From the NCBI GenBank assembly GCA_002306345.1, contig DBRQ01000002.1, positions 27,794 to 33,913 of the forward strand: DNA of 6,120 nt, in the 5' to 3' direction. A model generated the notes under the pieces. That model was not told the DNA's origin. It was given only the letters and a program-made list of their open reading frames with translations, and made no database searches. Below, one piece after another: positions 1 to 5,580 of the stretch. The number at the start of each line of letters is the position of its first letter. Within the stretch, counting starts at the first letter, position 1. Source of the stretch: Candidatus Pacebacteria bacterium UBA1364. GTDB lineage: Bacteria > Patescibacteriota > Microgenomatia > UBA1400 > PJMF01. The position numbers and the translations under genes are program-made.

Positions 1-266
1 CGGCGCACTTTGGCTTCGGTGACTTCTACACCACATTTATCACAAATAATGCCTTTGTAACGAATGCGTTTGTATTTGCCACAATAACATTCGTAGTCTT
101 TACTTGGCCCAAAGATTTTTTCATCAAAAAGACCATCTTTTTCAGGTTTAAGAGAACGATAATTAATAGTTTCTGGTTTTTTGACTTCGCCGTGTGACCA
201 ACTCAAAATGTCTTCAGGTGAAGCGATTTTAATTTGCAAGGCAGAAAAGTCGACAATGTTTTTCAT
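1..266 (-). CDS. rpoC: RNA polymerase subunit beta' (RpoC), N-terminal fragment
   Basis: This is the start of the largest catalytic subunit of RNA polymerase; only 88 full codons lie in the window and the gene runs off the left edge. The ATG at 266-264 opens a protein with the family's opening pattern: an IKIASPEDILSWS-type segment at residues 12-24, then INYRSLKPEKDGLFDEKIFGP at about 34-54. The beta' zinc-binding motif follows, with cysteines at 60, 62, 75 and 78 (C-x-C-x12-C-x2-C, the same spacing as in E. coli) and the KGIICDKCGVEVT core. In the family this Zn element sits near the upstream DNA/RNA exit side of the enzyme. The gene begins 26 nt after the rpoB stop, so the two are almost certainly co-transcribed. 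Only a weak purine stretch (GAAAGAA) precedes the start. The identification is essentially certain; the active-site and C-terminal parts cannot be seen. Confidence 0.98.
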   Translation of the reverse strand, partial: MKNIVDFSALQIKIASPEDILSWSHGEVKKPETINYRSLKPEKDGLFDEKIFGPSKDYECYCGKYKRIRYKGIICDKCGVEVTEAKVR

Positions 267-292
267 AAAAATTCTTTCAAAAAATTACTAAA

Positions 293-3200
293 TTATTTCA
301 AAGCCTCCTCCTCTATGGCTTCTTCTTCAACAATTTCTTTTTCCTCAAAATCTTCTTCGCTCTCTACTTCGTCACTTATTTCTTCTTCATCTGAATCATC
401 TAAAGCGGTGTTTTCACCAGCACCATTTTCTTCATGCATGCCTTCGGTTTCTTCTAAATCCTCCAAAATTAACATTTCCTCCTTAGGTACATTAGGAGCT
501 TTATCCTCCACTTCTTCCTCAGTTGGATCAAGAGGAATCACATTAAGAGACAACGAATTAAGTTCTTTGCACAGTACTCGGAAAGCCTCTGGTACAGTGG
601 GAGTAGGAATTTCTTCCCCCTTCACAATGGCTTCAAAAGCTTTGGCACGACCATGAACATCATCAGATTTAATGGTCAACATTTCCTGTAAAACATGCGC
701 TGCCCGATGAGCTTCTAGCGCCCAAACTTCCATTTCACCCATTCTTTGTCCACCCATTTGTGCTTTGCCACCTAATGGCTGTTGCGTAACCAAAGAGTAA
801 GGCCCCGTGGAGCGAGCGTGAGTTTTATCTTCCACCATGTGACTTAATTTGAGAATATAGTTAATACCTACCACTGACTTTTCACGATAAGCTTCACCTG
901 TTCTACCATCAATTAATTGAGCCTTGCCAGAAATTGGTAAGCCTGCCTTTTCTAATTCTTGCCAAATTTTATCTTCATCAAATTCTTCAAAAACTGGCAC
1001 CGCCACTTTATAACCTAATTTACTAGCTGCCCAACCTAAATGAGTTTCAAGTAATTGCCCAAGATTCATACGTGCCAAAACAGATAGTGGGGAAATAATA
1101 ATATCAACTGGAGTACCATCTTCTAAATGAGGCATGTCGCAAGCAGGCACAATTTTGGAAATAACTCCTTTATTGCCATGACGACCAGCCAATTTGTCTC
1201 CAATAGTGATTTTTCTCATTTCTGCCACTTTGACAATTACTTCCCGAATCGTGCCTGGGTCTAATTCATCCCCAAGATCACGATCTAAGGTTTGCACATC
1301 AATTACCACCCCTTCTTCACCGTGAGGAATTCTAAGTGAAGTATCACGCACTTCCTTGGATTTTTCTCCAAAAATCGCCCGTAGCAATCTTTCCTCTGGA
1401 GAAAGTTCTGTTTCTCCTTTAGGAGCCACCTTACCAACCAAAATATCACCTGACTTAACGTGACTGCCAATGCGAATAATGCCATCAACATCCAAGTTGG
1501 CTAAAAAAGTCTCGCTGACATTGGGAATATCGTTAGTTAATTCCTCAGGTCCTAAACGAGTATCCATCACTTTAGCTTTATGTTCACTAATCTGAATTGA
1601 GGTCAGAGTATCTTCTCTCACCAAACGATCTGAAATAACCAAAGCATCTTCGTGACCTAGGCCATTATAAGATGCGTAAGCAATTAAAAGATTAGTCCCT
1701 AAAGACAATTCTCCGTGATCAGTAGCGGGGCCATCAATTAGCACATCACCTTTTTTCACTACCTGACCAACTTTGACAACCGCCTTTTGAGAAAAGCAGG
1801 TACTTTGCGAAGTGCGTGCATATTTAGATAATTTGTATTCAATCATACCTTTATCGAAAGTAATCAACTCGTTGTTGGCAGCTAGCACAAAATCTTTGGC
1901 TTTGTCATGGTATTTTTTATCAAGTTTTAAAACTACTTTGCCACCATCAACATAATCAATTACACCGTCAAATGGAGCTAAAATAGTACGACCCATTGCT
2001 ACCGCCATTTCTGCTTCCATGCCTGTACCGATGACTGGCGCTTCTGCTTTAACCAATGGCACAGCTTGACACTGCATATGGGAACCCATTAATGCTCGAT
2101 TAGCCTCATCATGAGCAATAAAGGGAATTAGAGAGGCGCTACTACCTACAACCTGACGTGGTACTACGTCAATATATTCCACCTCAGAAACGCTACTGTC
2201 GATAAATTCATTCTTATAACGCATTGGGATCCATTCATCAGTGATGTAATTATCATCACTAATACCAATCCCAGCATGGGTAATGTGGTAATCTTCTTCT
2301 TCATCAGCACTTAGATAAACAATTTCATCAGTGATTTTCATCCTACCTTTAATGTTTTGCACTTTTAAGTACGGAGCTTCCAAAAAGCCATAGTCATTAA
2401 CTCTGGTATAAAGTGACAAATACGTCACCAAACCAATATTGGGACCCTCTGGAGAACGAATTGGACAAATACGAGAATATTGTGAAGCATTAATATCACG
2501 CATAGAAAAACTAGCACGCTCACGAGTCACACCACCAGTGCCCATGACAGATAAACGACGTAAATTATCAACCTCAGATAAAGGATTAGTTTGATCTAAA
2601 ATGGCAGATAAGCGGTTGCGACGGAAAAATTCAGAAACCGCGGCAATTAAAGGTCTGGCGTTTACCAAAGCGGAAGGCGTTAAAATTTCATCAGTTTTAG
2701 TTAAAGACATTTTTTCACGTATAGATCGCTCTAAACGAATTAAACCAATGCGGAAAGCGTTGGCTGCTACCAATTCACCCACTCGACGTACTCGACGATT
2801 AGAAAGATGATCAATATCATCCACTTTACCTTCGCCATTTTGCAAAGCAATCAAATAAGCTACCGCCGCCACTAAATCCTGTGGATCTAAAATGGTTTTC
2901 TTTTTATCAACGTTAATTTTGAGACGACGGTTAACCTTATAACGACCAACTTCGCCAAGGTCATAACGACGTTCGTCAAAGAACATGTGGTTTAAAAACT
3001 CCCGAGCGGTGTCAAGAACAGCTGGCTCACCAGGTCGCATTTTTTCGTAAATTTCAATCAAAGCCTCAGCTTGATTAGTAGTAGAATCTTTTTTGAGAGT
3101 ATTGTTTAGTAAATCCAATTTATCTTTTTTCAAAACATCTGTAAACAAAGCTGTAATATCGTCATTACTTTCATAACCGAAAGCCCTTAATAAAACAGTA

Positions 3201-3769
3201 ACTGGCATTTTACGACGGCGATCAATCTTCACAGTAATCACGTTGCGGCGACTAACCGTCACTTCTAACCAAGAACCACGCAATGGACGCAACTCGGTTT
3301 TGTAAAGTAATTGCTTACTAGTTGAATCTTCTTCACCTAAAAAGAAAACTCCAGGGGATCTAACCAATTGTGTAACGATGCCTCTCTCAACGCCATTGAT
3401 AATAAAATTACCAGTAGTAGTCATCTTGGGAATATCGCCTAAGAAAACTTCTTGAGTGCGTTCTTCACCAGTTCGTTTATTTAGTAAAGTAGCCTCTACA
3501 TACAAAGGCATATCGTAAGAAACATTTTTAGTTTTAGCTTGATTAGGAGTGTATTTAGCTTCGCCAAAACGATATTTGCCAAAGGTCAAAGACCAATTTT
3601 TACCAGTAAAATCTTCAATTCCTTTAGTACCGTTGATTTCTTTAAGGGCAGCGGCTATTCCATTATCTAGAAAATCTTGATAACTTTCACTTTGAAGTTT
3701 AATTAAATCTAACGTTGGTAAAACTTGATGCTTTTGACCCCAATTTTGACGCTGTGCTTTTTGTGGCAT
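293..3769 (-). CDS. rpoB: DNA-directed RNA polymerase subunit beta (RpoB), complete
   Basis: This is the second-largest RNA polymerase subunit, which forms one side of the active-site cleft and the rifampicin pocket. The 1158-residue length is close to Bacillus/Thermus-type beta. Aligned by eye to E. coli, it lacks the large lineage inserts in lobe 1 and before the GDKxAGRHGNKG segment. Visible landmarks: the N-terminal LQSESYQDFL region (25-34); NFIINGVERGIVTQLVRSPG (121-140); DIDHLSNRRVRRVGELV (318-334); the rifampicin region (387-448) including RSPEGPNIGL; the catalytic-centre Glu707-Asp708; the flap segment APKGETELSPEERLLRAIFG (782-801); GDKLAGRHGNKGVIS (857-871) with Lys859 and Lys867; and the C-terminal clamp RSTGPYSLVTQQPLGGKAQ (986-1004) to about 1080. 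A roughly 15-residue insertion relative to E. coli lies at about 618-640, and the protein ends in an acidic tail (1082-1158). The ATG at 3769 is supported by an AAGGA six bases upstream. It is the first gene of an rpoB-rpoC unit, directly downstream of mltG rather than rplL. Confidence 0.99.
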   Translation of the reverse strand: MPQKAQRQNWGQKHQVLPTLDLIKLQSESYQDFLDNGIAAALKEINGTKGIEDFTGKNWSLTFGKYRFGEAKYTPNQAKTKNVSYDMPLYVEATLLNKRTGEERTQEVFLGDIPKMTTTGNFIINGVERGIVTQLVRSPGVFFLGEEDSTSKQLLYKTELRPLRGSWLEVTVSRRNVITVKIDRRRKMPVTVLLRAFGYESNDDITALFTDVLKKDKLDLLNNTLKKDSTTNQAEALIEIYEKMRPGEPAVLDTAREFLNHMFFDERRYDLGEVGRYKVNRRLKINVDKKKTILDPQDLVAAVAYLIALQNGEGKVDDIDHLSNRRVRRVGELVAANAFRIGLIRLERSIREKMSLTKTDEILTPSALVNARPLIAAVSEFFRRNRLSAILDQTNPLSEVDNLRRLSVMGTGGVTRERASFSMRDINASQYSRICPIRSPEGPNIGLVTYLSLYTRVNDYGFLEAPYLKVQNIKGRMKITDEIVYLSADEEEDYHITHAGIGISDDNYITDEWIPMRYKNEFIDSSVSEVEYIDVVPRQVVGSSASLIPFIAHDEANRALMGSHMQCQAVPLVKAEAPVIGTGMEAEMAVAMGRTILAPFDGVIDYVDGGKVVLKLDKKYHDKAKDFVLAANNELITFDKGMIEYKLSKYARTSQSTCFSQKAVVKVGQVVKKGDVLIDGPATDHGELSLGTNLLIAYASYNGLGHEDALVISDRLVREDTLTSIQISEHKAKVMDTRLGPEELTNDIPNVSETFLANLDVDGIIRIGSHVKSGDILVGKVAPKGETELSPEERLLRAIFGEKSKEVRDTSLRIPHGEEGVVIDVQTLDRDLGDELDPGTIREVIVKVAEMRKITIGDKLAGRHGNKGVISKIVPACDMPHLEDGTPVDIIISPLSVLARMNLGQLLETHLGWAASKLGYKVAVPVFEEFDEDKIWQELEKAGLPISGKAQLIDGRTGEAYREKSVVGINYILKLSHMVEDKTHARSTGPYSLVTQQPLGGKAQMGGQRMGEMEVWALEAHRAAHVLQEMLTIKSDDVHGRAKAFEAIVKGEEIPTPTVPEAFRVLCKELNSLSLNVIPLDPTEEEVEDKAPNVPKEEMLILEDLEETEGMHEENGAGENTALDDSDEEEISDEVESEEDFEEKEIVEEEAIEEEALK

Positions 3770-3775
3770 GAAAAT

Positions 3776-3780
3776 TCCTT
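3776..3780 (-). promoter_or_regulatory. rpoB ribosome-binding site
   Basis: AAGGA (minus strand) sits six bases before the rpoB ATG, an ideal Shine-Dalgarno spacing, and fixes the start at 3769. It is embedded in CTAAAAAGGA, a ten-base string that occurs a second time near the start of the leader (4027-4036). Confidence 0.85.
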
Positions 3781-3872
3781 TTTAGTTTAAGTGCTTAACT
3801 ATATCTTCGTTTGCTATTTTTAAATTTTAAAATATTTAGCTTTATCAGCTTACAGTGAGACAATGGCTCCTT

Positions 3873-3902
3873 ATAATAAATAAAAAGCGCGCGTAAAAAC
3901 AA
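3873..3902 (-). promoter_or_regulatory. Possible second promoter (P2) for rpoBC
   Basis: On the minus strand, TATTAT (3878-3873; 5 of 6 matches to TATAAT) lies 18 bases downstream of TTGTTT (3902-3897; 3 of 6 matches to TTGACA). It is downstream of the terminator-type hairpin, so it could feed rpoBC independently of upstream read-through and would give a leader of roughly 95-100 nt. The spacer holds a GCGCGCG run, unusual in this AT-rich gap. The -35 is poor and AT-rich DNA yields such matches by chance, so this is tentative. Confidence 0.33.
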
Positions 3903-3915
3903 AGTAATACAAAGC

Positions 3916-3948
3916 AAAAAACACAGCCTATACTCGATAACGCTGTGT
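3916..3948 (-). terminator. Rho-independent terminator or attenuator upstream of rpoB
   Basis: On the minus strand ACACAGC (3948-3942) pairs perfectly with GCTGTGT (3927-3921) around a 14-nt loop and is followed by further Ts to 3916, the usual layout of an intrinsic terminator. It lies 147 bases before the rpoB start and about 120 bases after the mltG stop. It could end the sortase-ruvX-mltG transcript. It also lies downstream of candidate promoter P1, so it may act as an attenuator for rpoBC or define the 3' end of a short RNA. The stem is only seven base pairs with three to four G-C pairs, so partial termination is plausible. Confidence 0.65.
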
Positions 3949-3956
3949 GGGACACA
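3944..3956 (-). promoter_or_regulatory. Alternative hairpin competing with the terminator
   Basis: On the minus strand TGTGT (3956-3952), CCC, ACACA (3948-3944) forms a five-base-pair hairpin. Its right arm is the same ACACA that starts the left arm of the terminator stem (3948-3942), so the two structures are mutually exclusive. This is the simplest layout of an antiterminator/terminator switch. The three-base loop and short stem make it weaker than the terminator, so its role is an inference. Confidence 0.35.
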
Positions 3957-3975
3957 TCACTTGTTTAGTTGTTTT

Positions 3976-4022
3976 ATAAAAACTAAAGGCACCAATCTTT
4001 GTTTTTTCTGCTAGTTTTTTAT
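3976..4022 (-). repeat. AT-rich inverted repeat in the rpoB leader
   Basis: ATAAAAAACTA (4022-4012, minus strand) can pair with TAGTTTTTAT (3985-3976), with one bulged A, around a 26-nt loop. The same right arm can alternatively pair with the ACTAAA just upstream, since the leader repeats ACTAAA several times. The stem is almost entirely A-U, so it is weak in isolation. It may be part of the 5' leader fold or merely a product of base composition. Confidence 0.3.
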
Positions 4023-4046
4023 TTAGTCCTTTTTAGACAATTGGCC

Positions 4047-4075
4047 ATTATAGCAAGAAATTGGCATTAGCGCAA
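4047..4075 (-). promoter_or_regulatory. Extended -10 promoter (P1) upstream of rpoBC
   Basis: On the minus strand a consensus TATAAT (4052-4047) is preceded by TGC, making a full extended -10 (TGnTATAAT). TTGCGC lies exactly 17 bases upstream (4075-4070) and matches the -35 consensus in its first three bases. The -35 overlaps the last codons and stop of mltG. The start point would be near 4040, giving an rpoB leader of about 270 nt that contains the terminator-type hairpin. This is the strongest promoter-like site in the window. Confidence 0.65.
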
Positions 4076-5056
4076 GTATTTGTTCACATTTGAATTGTGG
4101 GTTTCTAAAGTATTGGCTAAATGAATTTTACCAGCGGAATCATGTAGATAATAAAGAGCCTGAGTTGGTGTTGGATTAAGTACTGCCTTGATAGCGGCCA
4201 AACCTGGATTACAAATTGGTCCTGGAGGTAAACCAGAATGCTGGTAAGTATTGTAAAGTGAATTTAATTCTTTGTCCTCTCCAAGAGGGGTAGACCACCA
4301 AGAATTTTCTGCCTTATTAAAACCTTTAACATATTGCAGAGTTGCATCAACTTGCAGAGGCATCTCTAAATCTAAACGATTAAATAAGACTTGTGCTACA
4401 AGGGGCATTTCTTCATCATTGCCACTTTCTCTTTGCACCAGCGAAGCAAGTGTTAAAATTTCGTTTAGACTCAGCTTGCTTTTAGAAAGTTCCTCGCTGA
4501 GCGGTGAGGTCACTTTACTAGCAAAGGTGTTTTTGAACAAAGAAAGCAATGCTTCACTGGTAATCTCTCTTGGCACTAAGTATGTGTCAGGAAAAAGTTG
4601 CCCTTCCAAACCTTTACTTAAATTAAGAAATTCTGTTTGATCAAAACTACTTAAACCTTGTTTACTTAAACTTTCGGCAATTTCTTCTCTGCGCCATCCC
4701 TCCGGCAAAGTAATCCAAACGTCATCGGTGCCAACAGTCAAAGCATTGGCAATTTGCCAAGTATCCATACTGGCTGATAATTCAAAACTACCCGCTTGAA
4801 TTTTATTGGCTAGATTATTTTTATAGACAGCAAAACGAAAAGCCCACTTATTTTTAATTAAATTTTCCTCTTGTAATCTTGTTGCAATCACCGACAAAGC
4901 CTGACCTTTAGGAATAACAAAGCGTACCGTTTCTTGACTAGCATTTGATTTAGCTTGAAATAAGTTGGCAATAAAAAAAGCTAAAAAAACGAAAACAACG
5001 ATAAAACCACATAAAAAGAGACAAAGTTTAGGCAATTTGTGTAATATTTTCAACAT
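4067..5056 (-). CDS. mltG: Endolytic murein transglycosylase MltG (YceG family)
   Basis: MltG is a membrane-anchored lytic transglycosylase that cuts nascent peptidoglycan glycan strands and so helps set their length. The 329-residue protein has a basic N-terminus and one hydrophobic segment at about 11-33, placing the rest outside the membrane. A LysM-like subdomain follows at about 44-110. The YceG catalytic domain shows LEGQLFPDTY (150-159), LTLASLVQRES (201-211) with the predicted catalytic Glu210, FNRLDLEMPLQVDATLQY (225-242), SGLPPGPICNPGLAAIKAVL (274-293) and a C-terminal block with ETHNSNVNKY (318-327). All key motifs are intact and length is normal for the family. The ATG at 5056 is the only ordinary start in the open frame upstream of the membrane segment, but no clear Shine-Dalgarno precedes it. 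The gene follows ruvX after 109 nt and ends at the rpoB P1 promoter. Confidence 0.96.
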   Translation of the reverse strand: MLKILHKLPKLCLFLCGFIVVFVFLAFFIANLFQAKSNASQETVRFVIPKGQALSVIATRLQEENLIKNKWAFRFAVYKNNLANKIQAGSFELSASMDTWQIANALTVGTDDVWITLPEGWRREEIAESLSKQGLSSFDQTEFLNLSKGLEGQLFPDTYLVPREITSEALLSLFKNTFASKVTSPLSEELSKSKLSLNEILTLASLVQRESGNDEEMPLVAQVLFNRLDLEMPLQVDATLQYVKGFNKAENSWWSTPLGEDKELNSLYNTYQHSGLPPGPICNPGLAAIKAVLNPTPTQALYYLHDSAGKIHLANTLETHNSNVNKYLR

Positions 5057-5084
5057 ATATGCATGTTTAACTAGAAGGTAGATA

Positions 5085-5093
5085 AGTGTAACA
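5085..5093 (-). promoter_or_regulatory. Weak candidate extended -10 upstream of mltG
   Basis: TGTTACACT (minus strand) fits an extended -10 (TGn plus TACACT, 4 of 6 matches), with no convincing -35 at 16-18 bases. It would start transcription about 20 bases before the mltG ATG. The rest of the ruvX-mltG gap (5057-5165) holds only a repeated ATTTCCCT and AT-rich sequence; I see no terminator. mltG may simply be co-transcribed with ruvX. Confidence 0.22.
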
Positions 5094-5165
5094 CAAAAAT
5101 AAATGAGAGGGAAATTTTTGCAGGCTATTTTTAGTTAATTAAAGGGAAATGGGCATCATTACAAC

Positions 5166-5579
5166 TCAAGTAGGCAAAGACTCAAGAAAGTTTTCTAAAA
5201 TTACGGCAGCACTGTAATGGTCTATAGGCTCCTGGCGCTTTTTCAAACTAAAATGTGCTTCTTTTAATTTATGTGCCACTTCATAAGAAGAAAGGGTTTC
5301 ATCAATCATCGTGACCGGTAAATTAGTTTTTGCTGCTAAAAGCTTGGCAAAGAGCTTAGTTTTCTCGGCCATTAAACCCTCAGAAAGACCTACAATAATT
5401 TGCTCAATGGCTTTTTCTTGACAAATTTTGGCAATAGCGGATAGAGCATATTTACTCACTATTAAGTTTGATTTATCAGTCTTATTATCAACAACACACA
5501 GTGGTTCCACCAGACTGGCTATATTTGTGGCCAAACCAATTCTTTTGGTACCATAATCAATGCCCAAAAATTTACGCAT
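5166..5579 (-). CDS. ruvX: Holliday junction resolvase-like nuclease RuvX (YqgF)
   Basis: This is a YqgF/RuvX-family RNase H-fold nuclease. The E. coli protein is linked to 16S rRNA 5' maturation, and some homologues resolve Holliday junctions. The 137-residue length is typical. FLGIDYGTKRIGLA (4-17) carries the first catalytic acid, Asp8. IIVGLSEGLMAEKT (61-74) matches the family's VGLP...G...T strand-turn, with SEG in place of the usual PLN. Asp93-Glu94 lie in the DETLSS motif and Asp120 in DHYSAAVILENFL (120-132), completing the acidic site. The ATG at 5579 lies one base after the sortase TAA (TAATATG), which suggests translational coupling; the upstream AAAGAG inside the sortase gene is a modest ribosome-binding site. 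It ends with TGA at 5168-5166 right after the normal family C-terminus. The biochemical role here is inferred from the family. Confidence 0.95.
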   Translation of the reverse strand: MRKFLGIDYGTKRIGLATNIASLVEPLCVVDNKTDKSNLIVSKYALSAIAKICQEKAIEQIIVGLSEGLMAEKTKLFAKLLAAKTNLPVTMIDETLSSYEVAHKLKEAHFSLKKRQEPIDHYSAAVILENFLESLPT

Positions 5580-5580
5580 A

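Larger units (their letters stand above)
3928..4031 (-). other. Orphan Shine-Dalgarno with 30-codon open frame lacking a start codon
   Basis: AAGGA (4031-4027, minus strand) is a good ribosome-binding site. The triplet six bases downstream, exactly where rpoB has its ATG, is AAA (4020-4018). From that triplet the frame stays open for 30 codons, rich in Lys, Thr and Tyr, to a TAG at 3930-3928 inside the terminator loop. Within it ATG occurs only at 3957-3955, giving a nine-residue peptide starting MCPTQ, without its own Shine-Dalgarno. It could be a decayed small gene, a leader-peptide relic or chance. I recognise no family, and it is not annotated as a CDS because no start codon matches the ribosome-binding site. 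Confidence 0.3.

Noticed and set aside
234..656. 140-codon plus-strand open frame, very serine-rich
   Set aside because: It is antisense to the Glu/Asp-rich RpoB tail; repeated GAA codons read as TCT/TTC on the other strand, which creates the serine run. There is no ribosome-binding site or family resemblance.
1303..1491. 62-codon minus-strand open frame
   Set aside because: It lies out of frame entirely within rpoB and is a shadow of the real gene.
2601..2810. 69-codon plus-strand open frame
   Set aside because: It is antisense to a well-conserved part of rpoB, and its basic composition follows from the complementary codons.
3795..3863. 22-codon minus-strand frame with a TTG start, near AAGGAG (3872-3867)
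   Set aside because: The spacing from AAGGAG to TTG is only three bases, too short for a normal start, and the peptide resembles nothing. AAGGAG itself remains an unexplained strong Shine-Dalgarno-like string.
4272..4640. 122-codon plus-strand open frame
   Set aside because: It is antisense to the conserved catalytic domain of mltG, with no independent support.
5101..5165. Repeated ATTTCCCT in the ruvX-mltG gap as a regulatory repeat
   Set aside because: There are only two short copies in low-complexity sequence, without symmetry or relation to a promoter.
5140..5168. UGA at the ruvX end as a sense codon (UGA-glycine code)
   Set aside because: RuvX ends at a normal length and C-terminus at this TGA; reading through adds only nine residues after it to a TAA without family similarity.
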